In this document: piece after piece, positions 19,830 through 29,345 of the stretch
Layout: each line of letters starts with the position of its first letter
Position numbering within the stretch: position 1 is the stretch's first letter
Assembly: GCF_003952665.1 (NCBI RefSeq)
Contig: NZ_CP017946.1
Coordinates: 5,599,001-5,663,000, forward strand
Direction of reading: 5' to 3'
Source: Bosea sp. Tri-49
GTDB taxonomy: Bacteria > Pseudomonadota > Alphaproteobacteria > Rhizobiales > Beijerinckiaceae
DNA: 64,000 bases
The notes under the pieces: model-generated
Seen by the model: only the letters and a program-made list of their open reading frames with translations
Databases searched by the model: none
What the model was told of the DNA's origin: nothing
Translations under genes and position numbers: made by a program

Positions 19830-20732
19830 TCACTCCTTCACCGCGCCGGTGAGCGAGGCGACGTAGTAGTCGACGAAGAAGGAATAGAGCAGGGCGACGG
19901 GAATGGAGCCGAGCAATGCGCCGGCCATCAGCGAGCCCCAGTGGTAGACGTCGCCTTCGACCAACTGGGTCAACACCGCGACCGGTACCGTCTTCTTCTC
20001 GGCCGACTGGATGAAGGCGAGCGCGTAGATGAACTCATTCCAGGACAAAGTGAAGGCGAAGATGCCGGCCGAGATCAGGCCGGGCAGAGCCAGCGGCAAG
20101 GTGATCTGCCAGAGGATTTGCAGCCGCGTCGCGCCGTCGATCATGGCGCATTCCTCGAGCTCGTAGGGGATCGACTTGAAGTAGCCGATCAGGAGCCAGG
20201 TGCAGAACGGGATCAGGAAGGTCGGATAAGTGAGGATCAATGCCCATTGCGAGTCGAACAGGCCGAGCTGGAAGATCAGCGTCGCCATCGGGATGAACAG
20301 GATCGAGGGCGGGACAAGATAGGCGAGGTAGATCGCCAGGCCGACATATTGCGAGCCTTTGAACTTCAGGCGCTGGATCGCATAGGCAGCAAGCACACTG
20401 GAAAAGAGCGAGAGCACGGTCGCGACGGTCGCGACCGTCATCGTCGTCAGCAGCCACTGCGGATAATCGGTCTGGAACAGCAGCCGCTTGATGTTGTCCA
20501 GCGTCGGCGAACTCACCCAGAACGGGTTGTAGGTCTTGTAATCGTAGAGCTCGGCGTTCGGTTTGATGGCAGTGATCGCCATCCAGTAGAACGGGAACAG
20601 CAGCACGATCACGAAGATCGAGAGCGGCAGATAGACCGTGATGAAGCGGCGCGGGCCCGACGACCAGTCGATGACGCCGCTATTCTCCTTCTCGACGAGG
20701 TGGGGGCGCTCCGCGGCAGCGTGATCAGTCAT
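19830..20732 (-). CDS. Carbohydrate ABC transporter permease (MalG type)
   Basis: 300 residues with six hydrophobic segments and the EAA loop seen as ELEECAMIDGATRLQILWQITLPLALPG, typical of CUT1 MalG-like permeases. The N-terminus is cytoplasmic. Its start overlaps the upstream permease stop by 8 bp, so the two are translationally coupled. The family moves oligosaccharides, polyols or sugar acids. Confidence 0.93.
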   Translation of the reverse strand: MTDHAAAERPHLVEKENSGVIDWSSGPRRFITVYLPLSIFVIVLLFPFYWMAITAIKPNAELYDYKTYNPFWVSSPTLDNIKRLLFQTDYPQWLLTTMTVATVATVLSLFSSVLAAYAIQRLKFKGSQYVGLAIYLAYLVPPSILFIPMATLIFQLGLFDSQWALILTYPTFLIPFCTWLLIGYFKSIPYELEECAMIDGATRLQILWQITLPLALPGLISAGIFAFTLSWNEFIYALAFIQSAEKKTVPVAVLTQLVEGDVYHWGSLMAGALLGSIPVALLYSFFVDYYVASLTGAVKE

Positions 20733-21678
20733 TTTCTTCTCCCTGCTGCCATTTGCGGCGGGCGAGCGCGTAGTAGCTGAACAGGGTGGCCAGCACGAGG
20801 AAGGGGATCATCGCGACCGCGATCGCAGCGCCCTCGCCGAGCTGGCCGCCGGGAATGCCGCGCTGGAAGGCGAGCGTCGCCATCAGATGGGTCGAGTTGA
20901 TTGGCCCGCCGCGGGTGATGGCGTAGACGAGCTGGAAGTCGGTGAAAGTGAACAGCACCGAGAAGGTCAGCACCACCGCGAGAATCGGCATCAGCATCGG
21001 GAAAGTAACGTGACGGAAGCGCTGCCAGGCATTGGCACCGTCGAGCATCGCCGCCTCGTAGAGCGCCGGCGAGATCGTCTGCAGTCCGGCGAGCAGCGAG
21101 ATCGCGACGAAGGGGATGCCGCGCCATGTATTCGCCGCGATCAACGACCAGCGCGCCGCCCAGGGCTCGCCGAGGAAGTCGATATAGCTGGTGCGCCAAC
21201 CGAGCACGTCGACCAGCACATAGGAAATGATCGAGAACTGCGGATCGTAGATCCACCAGAAGGCGATCGCCGAGAGCACCGTCGGCACGATCCACGGCAC
21301 CAAGATCAACGCCCGCAGCAGCGATTTGAAGGGCAGGTGGTTGTTGAGGAGCAGTGCGAGCCAGAGGCCGAGCGCGAATTTCGCGACCGTGGCGACGCCG
21401 GTATAGAGCAGCGTGTTCCAGACCGAGGTGATGAAGACCCGGTCCTGCATCAGCGAGGTGAAATTCTCAAAGCCGATGAAATGGCCGGAGCGGCCGATCT
21501 TCGTGTCGGTGAAGGCGAGCCAGATGCCCAGGCCCAGCGGATAGGTCAGGAAGATCAGCAGCAGGGCGGCGGCCGGAAGCAGGCAGAGGAAGATGAGAAA
21601 GGATTTGTTGTCGAGCAGCCGGACCAGCCAGTTCTGTGGCAGATGGTGAGCGGTCCTGGCTTCGGCGGCTATCGTCAT
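20725..21678 (-). CDS. Sugar ABC transporter permease (MalF type)
   Basis: 317 residues, six predicted membrane spans after a 30-residue cytoplasmic N-terminus. The EAA loop reads ALYEAAMLDGANAWQRFRHVTFPMLMPI. It pairs with the MalG-type gene it overlaps. It lies 60 bp downstream of the solute-binding-protein gene. CUT1 family; substrate not deducible. Confidence 0.93.
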   Translation of the reverse strand: MTIAAEARTAHHLPQNWLVRLLDNKSFLIFLCLLPAAALLLIFLTYPLGLGIWLAFTDTKIGRSGHFIGFENFTSLMQDRVFITSVWNTLLYTGVATVAKFALGLWLALLLNNHLPFKSLLRALILVPWIVPTVLSAIAFWWIYDPQFSIISYVLVDVLGWRTSYIDFLGEPWAARWSLIAANTWRGIPFVAISLLAGLQTISPALYEAAMLDGANAWQRFRHVTFPMLMPILAVVLTFSVLFTFTDFQLVYAITRGGPINSTHLMATLAFQRGIPGGQLGEGAAIAVAMIPFLVLATLFSYYALARRKWQQGEEND

Positions 21679-21738
21679 GGCGCTCTTCCCGTGAAGCAGC
21701 CGCGCCGCCGGAAGGTCCCGGCGGCGCGGTCGTGACGA

Positions 21739-23046
21739 TCAGGTGCGGTAGTAGCGCTTGGCGCGGCGTTCGGCCTCGGCAGCGGCCTCCTCAGGCGTCG
21801 CCTGGCCGGCGCAGACGGAAGCGACCATCTGGACCATGACGTATTCGGCATTGACGGTGCCGGCGGCCTCGGTGATCGCGCCCTTGTACCCACTCCACAG
21901 CGCGCGTTCCCAGGTATCGCGATAGACCAGGATCTTGGGATCGCTCTCCCAGACCTTGCTTTTCGCGTAGCCCTTCAGCGGCTGTGTCCAGTAACCGAAG
22001 CAGCCGGTCAGCCACTTGTCGTACTGGTCGTTCTCCATCATGAAGCGGAGATATTCCTTGGCGGCGTTCGGGAATTTGGTGTGCTTGAACACCATGGCGT
22101 TGATGACCAGCGCGGTCTCGGTCGGCCGCCCAACGCCAGCGCCAATCGGCATCGGCGCATGGTTGAGGTCCTTGCCGATCGCCGCGGTCTTCTCGTCCTT
22201 CGCGTTCTTGATCGAGAAGTAGAGCGAGACGCCGTTCTGGGTCAGGCCGATTTCGCCCGCGGACAGCGCCTTGTTGTTGCTGATGTCGAGCCAGGACAGC
22301 GTGCCCGGGATGAAGGTCTCGTAGAGCGCCTTGGCGTATTTCAACGCCTCGATCGTCTCCTTGCTGTTGATCGCGACCTTGTTGTTCTCGTCAACCATGT
22401 AGCCGCCATGCGACCAGACCAGCCAGTTGCAGAACGAGTTGCCGTCGCCGACCGCGTTGCCGAGCGCAAAGCCGGCGGGATGGCCATTGGCCTTGAGCTT
22501 GCGGGCAAGATCGAGGAAGCCGGCATGGTCGGTCGGGAACTTGTCGAAGCCCGCTTCCTTGACCCAGGATTCGCGATAGACCGCCGGGCCGCCGGAGCCA
22601 CCCATCGGGATCGAAATCCAGGTGTTGGTCTTGTCCTTCTTGCCGTATTTCTCGGCGACAGGGTACCAGCCGCCATATTTCTTGCCGAGATCCTCGGCGA
22701 CCTGCGTCAGGTCGACCAGCTTGTCGGCGAAGATGTGCGGGTCGTCGGCCCAGCCGACGACGATGTCGGGGCCGGCGCCGGTGTTGGCGGTGACGGCGGT
22801 CTGCGGGCGCAGATCCTCCCAGCTGGCATAGTCGACGCGGACCTGGACACCAGTCGCCTTGGTGAAGGCTTCGGTGTTCTCGTTGAAGATCGTCTGGTCG
22901 GGGTCGACGAACTTGGTCGGACGCAGCACGCGCAGCGTCGCGCCCTTCTCGATATTGGCCGTCTGGGCAATCGACGGCACAGGCATGGTGGCGCCGGCTG
23001 CGAGGCCTGCGCCACCGATCAATACATCACGTCTGGAAATGCTCAT
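21739..23046 (-). CDS. ABC transporter extracellular solute-binding protein (family 1)
   Basis: 434 residues. A twin-arginine type signal (SRRDVLIGGAGLAAGATM) with cleavage near SIAQ-TA suggests Tat export to the periplasm. The mature part has the two-lobed CUT1 fold (ETSELIGWADDPHIFADKLVDL-like region and SWLDISNNKALSAGEIG). The start ATG at 23046 has a strong GGAGGAGA box; an upstream Met at 23082 in the same frame lacks one. It is second in the operon after the ATPase, with a strong hairpin between them that may raise its expression. Confidence 0.92.
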   Translation of the reverse strand: MSISRRDVLIGGAGLAAGATMPVPSIAQTANIEKGATLRVLRPTKFVDPDQTIFNENTEAFTKATGVQVRVDYASWEDLRPQTAVTANTGAGPDIVVGWADDPHIFADKLVDLTQVAEDLGKKYGGWYPVAEKYGKKDKTNTWISIPMGGSGGPAVYRESWVKEAGFDKFPTDHAGFLDLARKLKANGHPAGFALGNAVGDGNSFCNWLVWSHGGYMVDENNKVAINSKETIEALKYAKALYETFIPGTLSWLDISNNKALSAGEIGLTQNGVSLYFSIKNAKDEKTAAIGKDLNHAPMPIGAGVGRPTETALVINAMVFKHTKFPNAAKEYLRFMMENDQYDKWLTGCFGYWTQPLKGYAKSKVWESDPKILVYRDTWERALWSGYKGAITEAAGTVNAEYVMVQMVASVCAGQATPEEAAAEAERRAKRYYRT

Positions 23047-23120
23047 CGCTTGGTCTCCTCCATGTGGTGCGAGGCCCTGCATGGGAGCCTCGTCAGGTAT
23101 TGTAGGCGGCGATCAGGCCA

Positions 23121-23147
23121 GGCCGCCGGAGTGTTCTCCGTGCGGCC
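23121..23147 (-). other. Strong intercistronic hairpin before the binding-protein gene
   Basis: GGCCGC-CGGAG / CTCCG-t-GCGGCC with a TGTT loop gives an 11-bp stem with one bulge (23121-23147), 16 bp after the ATPase stop. A second smaller stem, CGAGGC/GCCTCG, is at 23070-23092. No T-run follows on the minus strand. Such hairpins in ABC operons often protect or uncouple the binding-protein message. Confidence 0.5.
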
Positions 23148-23162
23148 GTCGTTCCGTGACGG

Positions 23163-24215
<1,053 letters not shown>

Positions 24216-24370
24216 CTTTGGTTTCTCTCCCGCTCTTTAGGTTGCCCCGGGGTGCCTGACACAATCCCCGTCGGCGGCGCTGCAGATCATCGGTTTCTTA
24301 CGACCGATCGACACGAGGCCACGCAATCCAGGCGAGCCGCCTGTTGCGTCAACCTCGTTCGCGGATAAAG

Positions 24371-24380
24371 TCATACGATA
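24371..24380 (+). promoter_or_regulatory. Candidate GntR/FCD half-site upstream of regulator and ABC operon
   Basis: TCATACGATA in the 247-bp divergent gap between the ABC operon and the GntR gene. The same core (TCATACTATA) reappears at 25230-25239 just after the GntR gene. The two flank the regulator and may be its operators. Nothing else distinct is visible in this gap. Confidence 0.35.
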
Positions 24381-24462
24381 GAAAGACGCGTGTCAAGCGC
24401 CGGGCGAGCAGCGGGACGACCTCTCCGACGCTGCCGATCATTGGAGGAAAAACGTAGGTTCG

Positions 24463-25224
24463 ATGCGGCTCCATGTCCATGCCCGCCCGACGAGGCTCAA
24501 CCCCGACCGGCTGTTCGGCCAGGTGGCGCACCGGCTTGCGGTCGCGATCATCACCGGAGCGTCGCCGGCCGGCGCACTGCTGCCGAACGAGGACGATCTG
24601 AGGGGCGAGATTTCGGTCTCCCGTACCGCTTATCGCGAGGCGGTCAAATTCCTCAGCGGCAAGGGGCTGGTCGAGGCCAAGCCGAAGAGCGGCACGCGAG
24701 TGGCGCCGCGCGAGGTCTGGAACCTGCTCGACCCGGATGTGCTTGCCTGGCATTTCGAAGCCGATCCGAACGAGAAGCTCATCCGCGACCTGTTCGAGCT
24801 CAGGCTTTTCGTCGAGCCGAGCGCGGCACGTCTCGCGGCGCAGCGGCGCAGTGCGGCCGACCTGCAGCAGATCGAGGCGGCCTATCGCGGCATGGTCGAG
24901 AACCCGCCTTATGCCGAGCGGACGGTCAATGCCGACCTCGCCTTTCACGAAGCGATCTTCGCCGCCACCGGCAATCCGCCGCTGCAATGCCTCGCGCCGG
25001 CTGTGTGCGCGACGATCCAATGGTCGTTGTTCCTGAAAGCGCCCGACGACCGCTTCTTTTTCACGGCGTCATTGATCGATCATGAGCGTGTGCTTGAGGC
25101 GATCGTGCAGCGCGATGGCGAGCTCGCGGCGGCGCGGATGAGCGGACTGGTGATTGACAGCCTGAACAGTACGCTGCGTCTGCTCGCTGGTCGAGCGGAG
25201 GCAAATGCGAGCAAAATCGCGTGA
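24463..25224 (+). CDS. GntR-family regulator with FCD domain
   Basis: 253 residues. The N-terminal winged helix shows LPNEDDLRGEISVSRTAYREAVKFLSGKGLVEAKPKSGTRV, the GntR pattern. The C-terminal helical FCD ligand domain has metal-site residues within DLAFHEAIF and a later HERVLEAI. FCD regulators respond to sugar acids and other carboxylates (FadR, UxuR, DgoR types). It is divergent from the ABC operon and upstream of the hydroxyacid dehydrogenase, so it is likely the local sensor. Confidence 0.92.
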   Translation: MRLHVHARPTRLNPDRLFGQVAHRLAVAIITGASPAGALLPNEDDLRGEISVSRTAYREAVKFLSGKGLVEAKPKSGTRVAPREVWNLLDPDVLAWHFEADPNEKLIRDLFELRLFVEPSAARLAAQRRSAADLQQIEAAYRGMVENPPYAERTVNADLAFHEAIFAATGNPPLQCLAPAVCATIQWSLFLKAPDDRFFFTASLIDHERVLEAIVQRDGELAAARMSGLVIDSLNSTLRLLAGRAEANASKIA

Positions 25225-25229
25225 TTAAA

Positions 25230-25239
25230 TCATACTATA
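25230..25239 (+). promoter_or_regulatory. Candidate GntR/FCD half-site after the regulator gene
   Basis: TCATACTATA, 6 bp after the GntR stop and 163 bp before the hydroxyacid dehydrogenase start. It matches 9 of 10 bases of the site at 24371. A GTAT follows 8 bp later (25247-25250), giving a loose ATAC...GTAT dyad. Confidence 0.35.
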
Positions 25240-25345
25240 TCGCGCTGTATCGACAGCCGAGCCGGTTTGTCTTACCCGGCTCTGCAAGCAGCCCTGCCTT
25301 CGCGCCAGGGGAATTCCCCGGCGCTGTTCCGGCGGCTATGTTGAT

Positions 25346-25359
25346 CTAATCGTTTTAAG
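25346..25359 (+). promoter_or_regulatory. Possible LacI-type operator
   Basis: CTAATCGTTTTAAG, 43 bp before the 2-hydroxyacid dehydrogenase start. Read on the other strand it is CTTAAAACGATTAG, sharing the TTAAA-CG-TT core with sites at 32401, 35716 and 49224. Imperfect dyad around the central CG. Confidence 0.3.
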
Positions 25360-25401
25360 AGTTTGAAATCAAGCCACCACGCGTTCCACGAAAGCAGGAC
25401 C

Positions 25402-26376
25402 ATGACCGCGCAGAACAAGATCGAGATCGTCATGACCGGGCCGTTGATGGCCTATGCCGCCGACCAGCTGAGGGCGCGCTTCACCGTGCACGAGCTCTGG
25501 AAGGAGCAGGACCGCCCGGCCGCGTTGGCGGCCGTGAAGGATCGTGTGCGCGGTGTCGCCGGCGGCGGCGCACATGTGCGCATCGACGATGCTCTGTTCG
25601 ATGCGCTGCCCAAGCTCGAGGTCGTCTCGAATTTCGGCGTCGGCTACGACAATGTCGATGCCAAGGCCGCCGGCAAGCGCGGCATCCTCGTCACCAACAC
25701 CCCGGACGTGCTGACCGACGAGGTCGCCGACCTCGCCATCGGCCTCTTGCTGGCGACCGTCCGGCAATTGCCGCAGGTCGACCGCTATCTGCGCGCCGGC
25801 AAGTGGCTCCAAGGCGCCTATCCACTGACGACTTCGCTGCGCAAGCGCAAGATCGGCATCGTCGGCCTCGGCCGGATCGGCAAGGCCGTGGCGCGCCGGC
25901 TCGAAGCCTTCGACGTGCCGATCGCCTATCACGGCCGCTCGCGCCAGGCCGATGTCGCCTATCGCTACTATCCCTCGCTGGTCGAGATGGCGGCTGATGT
26001 CGACACGCTGGTCTCGGTCGCGCCGGGCGGCGATTCGACCTACCACATCATCAATGCCGAGGTGCTGAAGGCGCTCGGGCCGAACGGCATCGTCGTCAAT
26101 GTCGGGCGCGGCACGGTGATCGACGAGCAGGCGCTGATCGAGGCGCTGAAGAGCAAGACCATCCTCTCCGCCGGCCTCGATGTGTTCGAAGACGAGCCGC
26201 GCGTGCCGGCCGAGCTGATCGCGATGGATCATATCGTGCTGCTGCCGCATGTCGGCTCGGCATCTGTGCATACGCGCGAACAGATGGGCCAGCTTCTGGT
26301 CGACAACCTGGTTTCATGGTTCGATGGCAAGGGTCCTCTGACACCGGTTGCCGAGACGCCATGGACAAAAGCCTGA
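25402..26376 (+). CDS. D-2-hydroxyacid dehydrogenase (glyoxylate/hydroxypyruvate reductase type)
   Basis: 324 residues from the ATG at 25402 (AAGCAGGA box); the frame is open from 25363. NAD-binding GLGRIGKAVARRLEAF, catalytic region VVNVGRGTVIDEQALIEAL with the arginine, then the glutamate in AGLDVFEDEPRVP and the histidine in LLPHVGSAS. The family reduces glyoxylate, hydroxypyruvate or 2-oxogluconate. In this region it could process a 2-oxoacid made by the LtnD/DenD enzymes. Its 3' end overlaps the next gene by 16 bp. Confidence 0.9.
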   Translation: MTAQNKIEIVMTGPLMAYAADQLRARFTVHELWKEQDRPAALAAVKDRVRGVAGGGAHVRIDDALFDALPKLEVVSNFGVGYDNVDAKAAGKRGILVTNTPDVLTDEVADLAIGLLLATVRQLPQVDRYLRAGKWLQGAYPLTTSLRKRKIGIVGLGRIGKAVARRLEAFDVPIAYHGRSRQADVAYRYYPSLVEMAADVDTLVSVAPGGDSTYHIINAEVLKALGPNGIVVNVGRGTVIDEQALIEALKSKTILSAGLDVFEDEPRVPAELIAMDHIVLLPHVGSASVHTREQMGQLLVDNLVSWFDGKGPLTPVAETPWTKA

Positions 26377-27185
26377 TCACGACGGGAACACGCCTTATGC
26401 GGCGAGGTGCAGTCCTCGCCGCTCTGGCGTTGTTGTTTGTCTCGCCGGCTGGGGCACAGACGGCGCCGCTGCCTCGTGGCGCCGAGCAAGCGCCCGAGGC
26501 GCTGAAGCCCTTCATCGGCACCTGGGACATCGAGAAGCTCGGCGCCTCGCGCGAGTGCTCGGTGACCTTTGGCGCCGAACCTGCGGGGCAAGGTCGCCAG
26601 GTTCGATTTCCTGCCACCTGCCGCCGCGCTTTGCCGATCCTAACCGGGGTCTTCGCATGGGATGTGTCCGACGGCGCGCCGAGGCTACTTGATGGCCATG
26701 GCAAGGCGGTGATCGTCTTCAGCGAGAAGGCCGATCCGGGCCGCCGCGGCAAGGGCAGCGATGGCGCGCAGTACGGGCTTGATCCGACCGGCTATGTACG
26801 GGCTCAGCAGCGCCCGGCGCCGGGCCGCGCGGAGCTCGCGGCAACTGCGGCGGCCCGCCCGACTGCGGTCGATCCTGCGAACGCGCCGACCGCTGCGAGC
26901 CTGCCTGGACGTTATGCGGTGATGCGGCAGGTCGGCCGCGATGTCTGCAAGCTCGTGCTCTCGACCAGCCCTTCAGCCAATACCGGTGCTTTGGTAGCGA
27001 GCTTCGACGGGCTCTGCCCCGATACCGGGCTGACGATCTTCTCGCCCATCGCCTGGCGCTATGAGGCGGGCCGGCTCGAGCTGATCGCCCGCAAAGGCCA
27101 CAAGGTCGAGCTGGTCTTCGAGGGCGGGCAGTGGCGCAAGGATCCGGCGGTCGGCGCGACGCTGATGCTGCGGAAGCTGCCTTAG
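26361..27185 (+). CDS. Secreted Inh/AprI-family protease inhibitor-like protein with two domains
   Basis: 274 residues (or 262 from a second start at 26397). A signal peptide, RRGAVLAALALLFVSPAGA, ends near QTAP. The mature part appears to hold two AprI/Inh-like beta-barrel units: one around residues 50-135 (LKPFIGTWDIEKL, Cys pair) and one around 185-274 (LPGRYAVMRQVGRDVC to GATLMLRKLP), joined by an Ala/Pro-rich linker. Inh proteins inhibit metalloproteases in the periplasm and have also been found as Omp19-like lipoproteins. Typical members have one domain. No metalloprotease gene is adjacent. Confidence 0.65.
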   Translation: MDKSLITTGTRLMRRGAVLAALALLFVSPAGAQTAPLPRGAEQAPEALKPFIGTWDIEKLGASRECSVTFGAEPAGQGRQVRFPATCRRALPILTGVFAWDVSDGAPRLLDGHGKAVIVFSEKADPGRRGKGSDGAQYGLDPTGYVRAQQRPAPGRAELAATAAARPTAVDPANAPTAASLPGRYAVMRQVGRDVCKLVLSTSPSANTGALVASFDGLCPDTGLTIFSPIAWRYEAGRLELIARKGHKVELVFEGGQWRKDPAVGATLMLRKLP

Positions 27186-27200
27186 ACTGACGCCGCTTCT

Positions 27201-27294
27201 CGTCATGGTCGAGCCTGTCCCGACCATCCATGTCCTCCTACGGCGAGGGCGGTGTCCAGGACGTGGATGCTCGGCACAAGGCCGAGCATGATGG
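27201..27294. repeat. Intergenic double-hairpin repeat, copy 2
   Basis: Left hairpin ATGGTCG (27205-27211) with CGACCAT (27221-27227); right hairpin ATGCTCGGC (27267-27275) with GCCGAGCAT (27281-27289). The flanks begin CGTCATG and end CATGATGG, the same architecture as copies at 10366 and 41032. It lies between the convergent inhibitor gene and the DenD-like gene, and fills most of that 133-bp gap. Confidence 0.65.
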
Positions 27295-27318
27295 TGAAGT
27301 TGTATCGCGCTTACGCGA

Positions 27319-28302
27319 TCACGCGACGAACGTGCCGCCGAGTTCGTCGTCGATATGGGCGCGGATGATCTCCTCGAAGCTCGATTCCGCCTTGAAGCCA
27401 AGCGCCGGGGCGCGTTTCGCATCGAAATTGCGAGGCCAGCCAGCGACGATGGCGTCGATCACCGGGTCGGGCACGCGCTTGATGCGCTTGACCACGTTCT
27501 CGCCGGCGACCTTGCGCAGCGCCTCGATCTGCTCGGCGACGGTGGCGGAATAGCCCGGCATGGTCAGCACCCGGCGCGGGCCGATCGCATTGGTGTCCAT
27601 GGTCGCGGCATGGACGAGGAAGCCGACGGCCGAACGCGGCGAAGCGTGCCAGTGGCGGACCTGGTCGGAGACCGGCAGCACCGCCTCCTGGCCGGCAAGC
27701 GGCTCGCGGATGATGTTGGAGAAGAAGCCGGAGGCGGCCTTGTTCGGTGTGCCAGGGCGCACGCAGATTGTCGGCAGGCGGATGCCGATACCGTCGAAGA
27801 AGCTGCGGCGGGAGTAGTCGCTGAGCAGGAGCTCACCGATCGCCTTCTGCGTGCCGTAGCTGGTCAGCGGCGTGGTGAAGAACTCGTCCTCGATCTTGTC
27901 ATGGAAGGGCGCGCCGAAGACGGCGATCGAGGAGGTGAAGATCACGCGCGGCTTGTAGCCGTCGCCGACGAGGCGGATGGCGTCGAAGAGATAGCGCGTG
28001 CCGTCGAGATTGATGCGGTAGCCCTTGTCGAAATCGGCCTCGGCCTCGCCGGAAACGATGGCGGCGAGATGGACGATCAGCTCTGGACGCGAGGCGATCA
28101 GCTTTTCGGCCTCGCCCGGCTGCGACAGGTCGGAGGTCAGCGCCTCGAAAGCGAAGGGCGCGTTCGCCGGCGCCGAGGCCGGGAAGATATCCTGCGCCGT
28201 CACCTTGTCGACCGCCTTGCCGCCGAGGCCGCCGTCGCGCGCCAGGCGCTCGATGAACTTGCGGCCGACCATGCCGGCGCCGCCGATGACGAGGATATGC
28301 AT
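27319..28302 (-). CDS. D-erythronate dehydrogenase (DenD)-like NAD-dependent epimerase/dehydrogenase, paralogue 1
   Basis: 327 residues of the extended SDR family. GxxGxxG motif in VIGGAGMVGRKFIERL, catalytic YxxxK in TSYGTQKAIGELLL, and DenD-like blocks GIRLPTICVRPGTPNKAASGFFSNIIREPL and PRSAVGFLVHAA. DenD oxidises D-erythronate at C2 in tetronate catabolism. It is last in a run of seven same-strand genes and 30 bp after a paralogue with closely similar sequence. Substrate by resemblance only. Confidence 0.82.
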   Translation of the reverse strand: MHILVIGGAGMVGRKFIERLARDGGLGGKAVDKVTAQDIFPASAPANAPFAFEALTSDLSQPGEAEKLIASRPELIVHLAAIVSGEAEADFDKGYRINLDGTRYLFDAIRLVGDGYKPRVIFTSSIAVFGAPFHDKIEDEFFTTPLTSYGTQKAIGELLLSDYSRRSFFDGIGIRLPTICVRPGTPNKAASGFFSNIIREPLAGQEAVLPVSDQVRHWHASPRSAVGFLVHAATMDTNAIGPRRVLTMPGYSATVAEQIEALRKVAGENVVKRIKRVPDPVIDAIVAGWPRNFDAKRAPALGFKAESSFEEIIRAHIDDELGGTFVA

Positions 28303-28332
28303 GTCTTCTGTCCGATCTTTAGCTTCTTACGT

Positions 28333-29325
28333 TCAGTTGGGTAGATGGCCGCCGAGATCGTCCTCGATATGGACGCGGATGATCTCGTCGAAATCCTGTT
28401 CGGCTCGGAAGCCGAGCGACAGCGCACGCTTCGCATCGAAGCGGGTCGGCCAGCCCTTGACGATGTCGGCGGCGGCCTTGTCGGGCGCGCGCCGGATCAG
28501 CTTCACCGCCTTGTCGCCGGCGATGCGGCGCAACGCCTCGATCTGCTCGCCGACAGTGACGCAGACGCCCGGCATGCTGAGGTTGATGCGCGGGCCGAGC
28601 TGCTCGCGGTTCAGCGAGGCGCCGTGCAGGAGGAAGCCGACGGCCGAGCGCGGTGAGGCATGGGTGAAGATGACGTCATCCGCGACCGGCAGCAGCGCCT
28701 CCAGCCCCTGCAGCGGTTCGCGGATGATGCCGGAGAAGAAGCCGCCGGCCGAGGCGTTGGGCTTGCCGGGCCGGATCACGATCGACGGGAAGCGGATGCC
28801 GACGCCGTCGACGAGGCCGCGCCGCGAATAGTCGGCGAGCAGCAGTTCGCCGATCGCCTTCTGTGCACCGTAGCTGGTCAACGGCGTGACATGGAACTCG
28901 TCGGAGATCGCCGGCGGGAAGGGGGCGCCGAAGATGCCGCTTGACGAGGAGAAGACGAGCTTGGGGACGTAAGCGCCGTTCCTCATGCTCTCCTGCCGGA
29001 TCGCCTCCAGCAGGTTGCGCATGCCGTCGAGATTGATGCGGTAGCCCTTGTCGAAATCGCGCTCCGCCTCGCCCGAGATGATCGCGGCGAGATGGAAGAT
29101 GATATCGGGACGCAGAGCCGCAAGCTCGGCTGCAACCGCCGCCGAGCTCGAATCCTCGGTGCGGCTCTCGACTGGCCCGTCAAAGCCTGCGGGTCGCGGC
29201 GGCGCCACGACGTCGGTCAGCGTCAGCCGCGTGAGCGACTTGCCGGTGCAGGCGCTCTCGCGGGCGATGCGCGCGGCGAGCCGCGAGCCGATCATGCCGG
29301 CGGCGCCGCTGATCAGGACGTGCAT
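28333..29325 (-). CDS. D-erythronate dehydrogenase (DenD)-like NAD-dependent epimerase/dehydrogenase, paralogue 2
   Basis: 330 residues, tandem partner of the gene at 27319. GxxGxxG motif SGAAGMIGSRLAARI, YxxxK in TSYGAQKAIGELLL, and GIRFPSIVIRPGKPNASAGGFFSGIIREPL. It differs from its neighbour mainly in the N-terminal third (an insert around ESRTEDSSSAAV and longer DxxRQESMRNG region). The two may act on stereoisomers or make a heteromer, which is inference. It lies 20 bp after the SDR gene. Confidence 0.82.
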   Translation of the reverse strand: MHVLISGAAGMIGSRLAARIARESACTGKSLTRLTLTDVVAPPRPAGFDGPVESRTEDSSSAAVAAELAALRPDIIFHLAAIISGEAERDFDKGYRINLDGMRNLLEAIRQESMRNGAYVPKLVFSSSSGIFGAPFPPAISDEFHVTPLTSYGAQKAIGELLLADYSRRGLVDGVGIRFPSIVIRPGKPNASAGGFFSGIIREPLQGLEALLPVADDVIFTHASPRSAVGFLLHGASLNREQLGPRINLSMPGVCVTVGEQIEALRRIAGDKAVKLIRRAPDKAAADIVKGWPTRFDAKRALSLGFRAEQDFDEIIRVHIEDDLGGHLPN

Positions 29326-29345
29326 GGCGCTTCCCCTGCGCTGGT

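Noticed and set aside
24300..24360. GGTTTCTTACGACCGATC segment as another LacI-like operator
   Set aside because: The symmetry is poor and only four core bases agree with the motif group.
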